64,000 bases of DNA from Lingula anatina. Its lineage: Eukaryota; Brachiopoda; Lingulata; Lingulida; Lingulidae. The DNA lies in contig NW_019775802.1 in the NCBI RefSeq assembly GCF_001039355.2, positions 248,001 to 312,000 of the forward strand, read 5' to 3'. Made by a program: the position numbers and the translations under genes. The notes beneath the pieces are model-generated. The model had not been told where the DNA came from. It did not search any database and saw nothing but the letters and a program-made list of their open reading frames with translations. Shown here piece after piece: positions 23,749 through 35,400 of this stretch. Within the stretch, counting starts at the first letter, position 1. Every line of letters begins with the position of its first letter.

Positions 23749-24246
23749 GTTGATCTGGAACCCACAATACCTTGCGCACAAGGCCTCACCGTAGGGAGTA
23801 TATCTGCGACAGCTAAAGTCAGCCAGCGCTGTGCTTGCAAAACCATCACAAAACGATTTATTCTTTGATTTTTTTAATAAGTCGGAAAGGGTTCTTAAAA
23901 AAGTTGGATTGTGATCACAAAAAATTGAAAATCCTTTGAAAATTGGACTAATTCCAGGCTTTGAACTTAACATGAATCAATGAACTTGCCATGTGCTTTT
24001 TCCATGCTCGCTTTTTATTACTACATCACTCACCAAGTGATGGTTTTGGTCAAGACATGACCAGTCAGTAGTTACATGTTTTGGATGGCAGCTGTGTTAC
24101 CTGTTTTCATATTTCCTTTTGTGGTTTTCTCTTTTGTGGCCTGCATTTCACTCATCATGGTGTTAGCCAGTAGTTAAGATTTCTTTATTGCCTCCTTTTG
24201 GCTGGACTTCAGCTCTGTCTGGTCAATGATGTTGTTGGTTTGCTTG

Positions 24247-24375
24247 CCTGGGCCCCATCGTGCATTGTGACCGAGCGCAGGAGTCTCGATTCCATAACTC
24301 GCCCATACTCGCCCCATATAATACACTGTAGTCTCTATTCGCAATGCGCAATGCTTTCGAGTTAGGGGGCCCAGG
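24247..24375. mobile_element. Small 129-bp inverted-repeat element (CCTGGGCCCC ends)
   Basis: Perfect 10-base inverted ends CCTGGGCCCC / GGGGCCCAGG. The interior shares the exact 16-mer GTCTCGATTCCATAAC with the spacer of the foldback element (15611-15626). Target duplication is not clear, so MITE status is tentative. Confidence 0.4.
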
Positions 24376-25535
24376 TGTTAATTCTCCACTCTGTAGCTTC
24401 TTCTTTTCAATCTCTGTATTGATCTCTGAGATATCTTACACTTCTTACTTAGTTTCAACTTTTCTTGCTCCAACTTTCTCATTGGTGCTTTTACATCTGA
24501 CAGTCTCCCTTTCCATCTTTAAACAGCACCCTTTTGCCTGTTTCCAAAATTCATTTGAACCACAAGATTGCGATCTCTTTCACTTTCATACCCACTGGTT
24601 TCAGCAATTTCGTTGTGTGCCCTTTCTTCACATTTTGTACAAGTGTTGATTTCTTTTGCAAATCTATGATTGCTCTAGTGTGTCCCTTTGCCCAACATTG
24701 CTGTAGACCTTCAGACTTTACATCTATATTAAATCATTTTCCATTTTGCTTTTTTTATTTCTTGTAAGTCATTCTGCCTTACACATTTCCGAAGTTCTTG
24801 TGTGCATATGTGCCATGAGCCCCTCACCCTTTTTCGTTTCCATTTGTTATCCGATTTTGCTCTCAGAAGTCCACCTTGCTAGCAAGATTTTGAGAGACTG
24901 GTTTACATAAATCCTCATGTAATCGCACTTGCACATTTATTTGACACAGGGACACAGTTTACTATTTATCTGGATTAATGACGAAGTGTGAGCAGGGTAT
25001 TAGGGAGTTGAGATGTGTGAATTAAACAAGATTTAGCAGACATAACGCAATGATCTAGACAGCAATTCATCAGGGTCAACAAGTACACATAGCAAGACTG
25101 AGGTCAGCAGACACATTTTTTTTTACTTTCTTCAATTTCATTATAAAGAAAAAATGCTTTTGGTGAATAAGAAGGCAGCATACATGAAATTGCTTTCACC
25201 TTGCCTTTTTTCCAATACAACCTTTACATATGTCTATCACCCATTAAATCATAAAAAAACATTAAAAATGCCCATCATAATATAATTCATTTGATAATTT
25301 TGGAAAATTTCAATTAAAGGGATAATAACTCTTCGTTTTGGTCAAAAAAGGAATTTTCCTGGAGTACACAATTTTCCCATACTTACCAATGGTTAATGAA
25401 TCCATTTTTACATTCAAAGTTAGTCCCTGTTTTTTTTCTAAAATGTTTGATTTTTTGTTAAAATCTCTTAAGAGATTATAACAGAGTACAGCCATCAATG
25501 GAGGTCACGTGGTCTTAAGACCAACTCAGATATCA
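24376..25535. other. Intergenic, nothing recognised
   Basis: AT-rich. Open frames at 24344-24767 are T-rich and Phe/Leu/Ser biased with no domain signal. No RNA gene or repeat boundary is identified. Confidence 0.5.
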
Positions 25536-27216
25536 GGGCCCGGTTGCACCAACCGGTCGTAAGTGAGGCGTAGCAGTTGCGCCGGCTTAAACCGGGCGCA
25601 AAATGCTACGCCCGAGAAAAGCCAGTTGCACCAAACTGGAGTAGTGTTTACGTCGGTCTTAACTTAGTCGTAAATTTACGCCTGCTAGTTAGGTGGAGTA
25701 AGTCGGTCGTAGCTCGTTTTCCACTATGGCTAGGCTGGCACAGAGAGAGTTTGATGACAATTATCGTAGTTAGATTATGTGGGTTGTTTTTTTGTTTATT
25801 TCTTACACAAAACTTCCATCTGTATAGCGTGGTTTTTAAAAAACTAATTTTATACACTTATATATATATATAAGTGATTATTAAATACATTATGTGTGTA
25901 GCCATGTACATGTACATGCATGTGTTCAAATGCATGTCGACACGCCTTGGCTCTCAGCAGTACGGTTTCTTTAATTCTTTTCACAATTTTTGACAAACCA
26001 TAACTAACCATAGTCATTTTTTATTCACATTTTATATAATTCATATTTTACTATATATAAACATAGAGACGAAAGCTTAAAATATCAACATTTTAAGGCT
26101 CATATAATATGTATTAGGTCTCTTGTATTACTCAATCTCCAAGATATAAGCGCGATTGAATTAAATGATACCTCACGGTGTAACCATAGATAAAAAGGTC
26201 ATGAAATTGTAGTAAAATTATAAAAAGAAAGCAATGCTGGCTTTTTTTGATTATTTTCAGACTCAAATGTTCCAATAACAAATGTGAAAGTGTTCAAATC
26301 CATTAATAGAAATACGTACTGCCTCCAACGCGTTTTTCTCATTTACAACAGCATACTATAATAGCATACATAGCATACTATAATAATATTTTGATTCGGA
26401 ATATATTTACGATTTTATTGCTATATATCCAAGACAACAGCAAAGTTAACGTATTTTAACGTTCTTATTTCGAAATCAAAATGGAATAATGTAGCTCATG
26501 AATTTCTCCGTCACTGAAATGCTCCTTTTCTGTTTATNTATAATATGTATTAGGTCTCTTGTATTTCTCAATCTCCAAGATGTAAGCTCGATTGAATTAA
26601 ATGATACCTCACGGTGTAACCATAGCTTAAAAAGGTCATGAAATTGTAGTAAAATTATAAAAAGAAAGCAATGCTGGCTTTTTTTGATTATTTTCAGACT
26701 CAAATGTTCCAATAACAAATGTGAAAGTGTTCAAATCCATTAATAGAAATAATAATTAATAATAATCCATTAATAGTACTGCCTCCAACGTGTTTTTCTC
26801 ATTTACAACAGCATACTATAATAATATTTTGATTCGGAATATATTTACGATTTTATTGCTATATATCCAAGGCAACAGCAAAGTTAACGTATTTTAACGT
26901 TCTTATTTCTAAATCAAAATGGAATAATGTAGCTCATGAATTTCTCCGTCACTGAAATGCTCCTTTTGTGTTTATTTATGTCATCATTCCATTATGACTG
27001 CAGCTGAGAACTCCTCATTTGCCCAATTATACCATCCACGTATTGTTGGCCAGTGGCGCAACGGAGCGTTACTCGGGCGTAGTTACGACGATCAGTTTTT
27101 GTCTTTGTGCAACGGGCGTAAGCAGGGAGAGTAAACCTGGCGCACGGACGCCAGGCGTTGCGGTTTACGACAGTCGTAGCCGAGTAGATTTACGCCCTGT
27201 TGGTGCAACCGGGCCC
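25536..27216. mobile_element. 1.7 kb TIR element (GGGCCCGGTTGCACCAA)
   Basis: Exact 17-base inverted termini GGGCCCGGTTGCACCAA (25536-25552) and TTGGTGCAACCGGGCCC (27200-27216). Both subterminal regions (25553-25720, 27040-27199) are CpG-rich and share motifs such as cgggcgtaa, gtcgtag and tttacg, while the core is very AT-rich. There is no transposase ORF, so it is non-autonomous. The core contains a 435-base duplication around a single N (separate entry); the real element is therefore probably about 1.25 kb. Confidence 0.75.
26103..26977. repeat. 435-bp direct duplication joined by a single N (26538)
   Basis: 26103-26537 and 26539-26977 are near-identical copies starting TATAATATGTATTAGGTCTC, differing by a few substitutions and small indels (for example a 19-base insertion containing 'agcatacatagcatac' in the first copy). 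The second copy starts exactly after the N, as at 41033 and 47256. Best read as an unmerged contig overlap or haplotype. Confidence 0.85.
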
Positions 27217-27509
27217 AGACACTTAACTTCAGCGCTCCTACTGAGGTTAGGGGTTACTGAGCAACAATGATTAAACTATGACGGTGTCGTAACTATATAT
27301 AACCAACAAATTCGACAGAGAACACCATGTATGATAAAAAAAACATAAATTCAAATTAGTTGAGGACTAAATATCCTAAAAGACGGGAAAATATGAATAT
27401 TTTTTTGTGGCAAATCAGCTATAATACCGAAGCGACACGTAGAAATCGTGCTTTTTGCGGCATATAGACCCCCGGGGTTCCCGTTAAAGCGAGTGGTACT
27501 ATATTAATT

Positions 27510-27650
27510 GCCGTAGCAATAGTCCAAAGCTTCAATTATCCGAAGGTTCATTGGTCCGAATGTTCACTATAAAACCTTCGGACCAATGAACCCTTGATTA
27601 AAAAACGATGAAATTGTTATCACTTTTCGGACCAATGAACCTTCGGACTA
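27510..27650. mobile_element. Short MITE of the 'gtccgaaggttc' family
   Basis: About 140 bases between GCCGTAGCAATAGTCC and the inverted ACCTTCGGACT-type end, with internal CCTTCGGACCAATGAACCC and TTGATTAAAAAAC. It shares termini with the large element at 16607-17509 and its internal block with the copy at 29597-29743. It lies just upstream of the first coding exon of the helicase gene. Confidence 0.65.
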
Positions 27651-27790
27651 AAGATGCAAGCTTTTTCAGCCCAAAGGGGTTAGTATCTGTTATCAAATTC
27701 TTTCATTATTTCATTTCAGGTACCATGCAAGTATCTAACAATTACACTTTTTCAAAGAAGGGACAGTAAAGATATAGCAAAATACAGAGG

Positions 27791-30700
27791 ATGGAAAAAC
27801 ATGAGAGAAATCTACTTAGGTACTTGGAAGATGGTAAGAGGCAATCTCTCCGACAGCTTTCAGAAGGCATCAAATATGCCAATCAAATAATCAACAAGGA
27901 GAAACTGTCCATTCAGTCTCGGGAAACATTGAGCTTTTTCCAAAAGTTGGCAGAGTTACATAAAATGCGAGCAAATCGTTACAAAAATCAGGCAGAAATC
28001 GATTCAGACTTGGTAAGTCTTTTTAAGCTGTTTGAGGCTCTATATAATATTTTGATGGTACTTGTAGCTGCTGGTGTTGCTGACAAAGCTGTTGCCATCC
28101 CAGATTATCACCACAACCTTAATCATTAAAGACCCACAACTTCCAAAACCTGTTTTTTTACTTTAAATTTACAAAGAAGAGTTAAAAAATCAGCATTGTG
28201 AGATTATTATAATACTAGTATGCTTGGAGGGTCATATAAATAGATCATGGATCTAAATATGACCTTTAATTTGTCCTTTGACCTACACACACTTTCTGCT
28301 GTGGAATAGATTTACATGTGCATTTTGCAAATTTCAGAGTGTGGCACTGTCAGCTTATGAAGATCTCTTCAAAGGTATGCGTTTCTACTGTATGTCTGAT
28401 ATTATTATGTATATATGTGCATGTTCCTGTGTATCATACTAACATTGCTAAATGAAATGCCAAATATATTTTTACCTATTTATATGTAAACCAATGGCAA
28501 GAAAAACACTGCTTATGAATCAATTACTTTATTAATACATCGAACACTGGTGCTATTATATATTTTAATAAATTTAATTTTCAATTTATTTCTGTACTGG
28601 TACATAGATTGTCATGGCCTTGTACAATATGATATATTAATGATGATACAATGCAATTGGTGCATTACCATTTCTCTAATTGGTAATTATGTTGCCTAGC
28701 CGTTTGTGAATGAAAAAATAATCTTTATATAATAAACATATGTACTAGTAAATTTATTCATAAAATATTCTATCTAAGATATAAAAAGGTCATTATATAA
28801 TTGTCCTGTTTGGACAGTGCATGTCAGTATCACTTTAGGCCTGTATAGTTATTCGTTCACCAATTTTAATGCAGTTTTACTGAGAATATGGTAGTAGAAA
28901 TCCATTGTGCTATAAGTGTTTCAGTTCTTGGAACTCTATCATAGGGTGATATGATAACATGATATTTAGTGTTTGGAATCCTATTCACTGGAATCATCAA
29001 CTGAAGTATCACATAAACAGTTTATTTTCCTTGTATGGAATTATTTTAAATTATTTTGGATTTTTTTATAAATAGCATCATGTATCCTTGGTTTCTGGGA
29101 TAAAAGCTTGGCCTCAGATAGAAAATGTGTTTTACCACTCATATCTGGACAGTTGACAAAAAGCCAAGGCCAGCCTGCAGTAGTAAGTATCTTTAAAGTG
29201 GACATATACTATAAAACCCTTGCAAATAGGCCAGTTATTTGGGACTTTTAACCTAAGGACCTACAAAACTAACAAACTTGTTTTATTGGTTTAAATGTTC
29301 AGAGACAATGTATGTGTTGTATTATATAGGGGAATTGCACTCATCTGATTTTTTGAAGGCCCAATTAAATTGACATATGAAGGCACTTTAAATCTTGCCA
29401 CTTCTACCTGACAAAAATGTGATGTCATATAGTTTCAAACAGCATAACTTAAAGACATACCAAAGGGTATCATATCATACTTAAAAAAATATGATATTTG
29501 AAAAGATATTCTCTGGGTTTTTTTCTATGCTGTTTATAAACTTTGGTCATTTCTGCCAACCCTAATTTGAATATTTAACATGCTATTATGTGCTTAGGCC
29601 ATAGCAATAGTCCGAAGGTTCATTGGTCCAAAGGTTCACTATAGAATCTTCGGACCAAGGAACCCTTGATTAAAAAACAGTATTATTCTGAATATGTTAA
29701 GATTTTTCAGACCAATGAACCTTCATACTATCAAGACACCTCCACACGCGCAGTGGTTACATATGCATCATTCTGTACATTGATTAGTATGGATTAGGCA
29801 GACTTTTATGAACAGAAGAGACAAATGAATAGGCCAAGTTTACAACCTGCTTTTTGGCTGACCAAGTGATGTTATTTAGTTGAATAATCCTTTGGCATGT
29901 TGACTTTCTTTGAGAAGTGGTTATGTGTTATTGGGAATCTACGCTTACTTCATATGTAACTTCAAAGTAAAATGTCTTTAGTGAACATGAGAATATGACA
30001 GTTGTGAGGTAAGACAAACTAAGTGCTGTACACCAATGGAACAGATGCTGCCTCCTTTGTAATAAAAATCCTAGACCTGACCTGATTTTTAATACAATAT
30101 CTTCTACAGTATTTTGGAATATACAAAATAAAACATGAGATTGTATAATTGTGTTCTCTTAGTTTGCAAGAGCTAAACAAATGCTGAAGAAGCTGGAGGA
30201 ATGTGGCAGGAAGACCTTGATTGAAGGGGACAAGGCTGGAGCAATGTTTATCTACCAAGATGCAGCAGAGCTTGGAAAATACTTGCTTCATCTTCAAAAG
30301 GAGTGTCCTGATACACAGCAGCTGGCTGCAAAATGTCATGTTTCTTATGCTGAGATTTTGTACAACATGGTACTGTTTTTTTTTTTTTTTTCCAAGAAGA
30401 CTTTTTGCAATAGATTAGATCATGTAATGTGAAGAATCACCCCTCACCCCCTTATGAAAAATAAGTAAAGGTTATTGTAACCCTTTGTTATCATCCAGAT
30501 ACCGAAAATGAGTTTTTCCTGCATCTAATTATTCAGCAATGCATCTGCCTTTGTGCTGATTTAAAACAATGAAAAAACCCTCAAAATATAAAATATCAGC
30601 ATTTATATTTTTTCACTGCAACGTATAAACATGGGCAACTCAAACTTTTAATTGTAAATTAAACACCTTTCTATTTTGAAGTGAGATAGCAATTGGTATT

Positions 30701-32445
30701 GGGCGTAACTTCATCCCTGAATAAGATTTAATCATGAACATTGGCAGAGTTAACCAGGAGAGTATAGGCTACAATCCCGTGCTGTCATTTTAGTTTATAT
30801 GTTTTTGTTATGGAGTTATGAGCCCCTAATTACAGATTTTCATTTACCAAAAGCATTATTTTGCTTTATCAATGATAAAATCTGAACTAAGACTTTCAAG
30901 AAAAATTGTTGGCAGGGCTTTGTAGTACTAAATGGTGTCATTAAATCAGCATTAATACATGACAGTTGGGAGTTCAGGTAAAAGAGAAATTTGAAAAACT
31001 GATTTTTTTAGTTTTTATCCCAAAATTGCAATTATGAAATCGTCAGTAAGATGACGTGTGTATATGTTAATTAATTTAGTAACCGAACACTGAACATTTA
31101 TTTATTACCCAAAAGAATGTACATGTATGTAAGGCATTAAATAAGGAGTTTTTGACGAAAGGTAACAATATCCTTAATGCAAAAATTTACCATATTAGGG
31201 TAATGACTCGATCTTTTCAATGGGGGAAAACTGTGAATTTTACAGATACTGTATTTTTAAGTCTTAATTTCTTTAAATAAGAGCAATCCTATTGAGTGAA
31301 ATGGCAACAAAACTGAAAACCAGACTACCTTATATATGGTTAAATTCTATGCATCAAAAGCACCACAACTGCTATACAAAAATATACCAAGCCATTACTG
31401 TACATTTTGATGAAATTTGTAGAACTTTTGAATATAAGTTATTACCCAGGCAGACATTAAAAAAAACATTTTATAAATGTTCTCCAACTTTACTCCTATA
31501 AAACCATATGGTGTAAAATCAAACAAAAATGTCATTTTAGGGATTTGATAAAGAAAGCTGTCAGGAAAAGGGGCATCATCTGGAAACTGCTTTAAAAGCC
31601 TGTACAGATGGTATGGAAATTTTGTTTTATAATGTAAAAGTGCAGTGGTGACATGAAACCAATTTTAAGCCTCTGAATTTGTGTCAGAAAGCCTGTAAGT
31701 CATTTAATTCTTTTAGCATTAATCAGTCTCTGAATCTGTTGTTTTGCTTAATTTCATACTTTATTGGCTTGCCACTTTCAGGCATTGAAATCATTCAAAG
31801 CAAATGTATGGATTATGGTGCAAATGGGCACATGGGGCAGTTGCATTTTTGGAAAGCAAATGTATTAAGATGCCAAAAAAAATATTCTGAAGCAATGGAT
31901 GCAGTTAACCTAGCAATTGAATGTGATTCCAAGGTAAGGCAGCTACAATTCAGTTATTTACAATTATTTATTTATTTTATTTCATTATTTTTTCCAAACC
32001 TTTATTTACTTTTTTTTGGGAGGGTAGAGGGGACCTATGGAACACCTACATATTGTATATTGTAAAAAGACCTCTCTATTTTTTATAGCACAATTCTATT
32101 TATTGATTTTAAATGTTCCAAATGTTCAAAAATCTAGTGGAAATTTCCAAAACTTGATTTGATCAAAATATCTCAGTTTTATAAAATGTCAATTTTTTTT
32201 TTTTTTTTTTTTTTTGTGCTGATAAGCTAAAATGCAACCTTAATGTTTACTTTCACTTACAAAACCATAAATCAAATATTTTGGTGCCTTGAAGTGCATT
32301 TTTTTTTCAGTGTGTTTTCTTTTTTTAATGAAATTATCAATAAGAGGATCGAAATATTCATTTCTTTCAGAATGAAGATTTCCTAAATGATCTCAAATAT
32401 TCCATTTTGGAAGAGTGTCAAGAATTTTGTTTTACAGAAACACAT
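27791..32445 (+). CDS. Helicase gene exons 1-7: N-terminal helical/TPR region
   Basis: About 290 codons. Exon 1 is predicted helical and charged ('LRQLSEGIKYANQIINKEK'). Exon 3 (29076-29182) has a weak donor (agta|gtaagt) and is included because it is open and is the only piece that links exon 2 (phase 1) to exon 4 (phase 0). Exons 4-6 carry TPR-like helices: 'AGAMFIYQDAAELGKYLL' and the classic 'HFWKANVLRCQKKYSEAMDA' followed by 'AIECDSK'. TPRs are protein-interaction repeats. Vertebrate HELZ2 is not noted for a TPR block, so this may be the ancestral invertebrate architecture (inference). Confidence 0.7.
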
Positions 32446-35400
32446 GTAAGAACCTTCGTTATTGTAGCAGTTGATATTTTTATGTATAACTTTTGCTGTC
32501 AACTTAATTTTTCCTTTTAGAATGACATATAGTGCTATTTGTATGTTTTGCAGTTGAATTGAAAGTAAAAATATAATTTGATCAAACAAGATTTTCAAGC
32601 TTGCCATGCTGTTTTGAAGTCAATGGAGCCATTCAGATTGAGAATTAAGAGCTGAGTGCTAGCTGGTCCAGGGCCGAAATATGGCAGACCTGCATGAAAG
32701 GAAGACCGCTTAATCCTGTAATGGTCATTCCGCCTCTCATATGCCTTCCCACATGTCTTCCCTCGCCTGGTCGCATTGAGACGAGGTTTTATTACTGTGC
32801 CCCTGCAGGGATGCCATGTTGGAAGGCGTGAAAGAGACCATTACAGGATTAAGCGGTCTTCCTTTCATGTAGGTCCACCATATTTAGGCTGTGAACCAGC
32901 TAGCACTTGGGTCTTCTCATGCTGAATGGCCCCAATGGGTATTTTTTGCAGGAAAGTGAGGCATTCAGTGAAGAAATACCAGACCTTGCCTCTTCCGAAA
33001 AAGAATATTCTTCCATTATGAGTGAGAAATTGGTAGATACCAGGACATATGCCAACGTTACTAGTGGTTTGAGTAGAGAAAATCTATCACGGTCAGATTC
33101 CATAGCATCTCTGTCATCTGTCACATCCTTAGTGAAAATCCCAGGTGTAAATTTAGACCCTGCTGAACCTGTTTCATCTGCATGTGCTGTTGCCTCATCA
33201 GAAGTTCCTTCTGTGCAAGAAAAGGAGTTCAGAAAATTTCAGATATTTGAAACTTGTGGTCAGTGCTACAAAGAAGATCACAAAAGATTGGTTGCAAGAC
33301 AAAAAAATAAATGTGAAAAAAGAAATCATACCTGGAATCCAGTTTTTGTTTGTAAGGATAATGTTGAACCCTCCTGTCAGTATGTCCAAATCCGAAAACC
33401 ACATACACAAACGTATTTTACACCACGCTTATGTAAATATCTGAATACAAAATGGGGCTGTATAAAAAAGGCATGTAACTATGCCCATAGTAAGCAAGAG
33501 ATGTTGGTGTGGAGATGGATGAAACGAAACCAAGGTAAGCAGCAAGTAACTACAGTCTATATACAGATAACTGTTTTACAAAGCTTTACAAGTGTTCTTG
33601 TTAAATTCAAATTCCCCAGTGTACAGACTCATTGCATTTGTTCAGAACCCAAAGGACTACAGTATATGCATCTCATAGGAAGATTATAAGGTTAAGTAAA
33701 TCTTAGATAGTTGCATGTTTGATGTACTATAACTGGTATGTTATCTTTACATAGGGTGTAATTTTTAATTTTTTGCTCATTAAAATGACTATGGATCTTA
33801 TTTAATTTCAGTTTCTGAGTTAACTGATGCTTTGCAAGCATCAGAAAGATATTTTCAAACAGTAAAGCAGTGCCCAAGAAGTCCTAGCAAAAAGCCTAGC
33901 ATCAAACATGTCAGTGCAAAAATACCAGTTTCCCAGGCTCATTTTTATGAGTGTGGTGTGTGCTGCAAGAAGTGGAAACACAGGTCTGAGTTTGATAAAC
34001 ATCTTAACTCAGAGAAACACCTTCAGCAACTGAGGGCAAGTCAGAGTTGGACTCACCGCTGCCCACCAGATGCACAGCAGTACACACTCTGTGACCAGTT
34101 AGTAGAATTTTTTTCTCTTTCACTGCATTTACAGTTGTTATTATGTTTACCATATAATATCTGGAATAAGAAATATCATTAGGAAAAATGGGAATCATCT
34201 GAGATAGCCCAAAGTGTTTTGACTTAGAGTAAAATGAAACTGGGTTTCACTGGAGTGGGAGGAGACTGGGATCAGAAATAATGACTATTGAGTGCTGTGT
34301 ACATGGTTAGGAATGAAATTAACCTCAGTCTGGTAGAGTTTATCCATTTGTATTTTCTTGGTCGTTGTCTCTCAATCAGTTCTGTCCAATTATGGTACAG
34401 ATTTACTATATTTTGCATGTCACTTATGTATGTCTCTCTAACACCATTTTCTCAGTGTGTATATTTATCACCCTATTTGCTGAACAGTTAACCCCACATA
34501 CCTCACATTGGTTTTGCCATGCCGAGAGCTTGAATTGTTACTACTGCTATCTTGGATGATTTCTCTTGATACTGTATTTGCAGTTTGCAATGTTGGGTGT
34601 TGCACTGTTGCATTTGTCATCATTAATATATGTTTTTGAGTTATAATATAAGAATTTAAACAGATTAAAGTAGGATATATAGGGCACCCAGGCTATAGTC
34701 TAGAATAATGACATGTGAATTGAGGTTGAAGTTCTATGTGCTTCAGCTTATAAGATTATAAATTTGCTTTTATGGCCCTTTTGTTTCAGGCACATAAGTA
34801 ATAAATCTTGCCAGTACTCCAATGTTGTGTCACAGTACAATTTTTGCCAACATGCCCATAGTAGAGAGGAATTGAAAGAGTGGGAGGAACGCAAGAGAGA
34901 AAACAAAGCATTTCATAGTCTTAAGAAAGAAGAGCACAGGGATTTTTATGAACTGTATAAAAATATACTTCACTGTCAGACAAAACCAAACGAGTTAAAA
35001 GAGTTGGTCAGTATAAAGATATATGTACAGAACGTTCAAGTCATAAAATCATATTCCAACATCTAAAAGTGATGTCAGAGTGAATGAAGGGTTTATGATT
35101 ATCTGAAGTATTTGATATGGTAGATGGTAATAAAAATAAGATGGTCTAGAACATTGAATACTAACATGAAAAAATGATTACACAAAATTTTTATTTGTAG
35201 AATTATAATTTTTCCTCCTAAGGTCACTGATACTTGTGTCCCGGGTGTAAAGGTAGAGGTTAAACCCAGCCTTGGTAGTACAACTGGACCAATGGAACTC
35301 CATCAGCAGCATCAGGTTCAGGAGGGGAGAACACTTCAGTGGAATTTTCAGGTCAAAATAAAGGATAAAGTAAGCATCAGTGACATGATCTGATATTATT

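Noticed and set aside
24344-24767. Phe/Leu/Ser-rich ORFs suggesting a membrane protein
   Set aside because: The T-rich composition alone explains the hydrophobic translation; no start context, splice sites or family signal.
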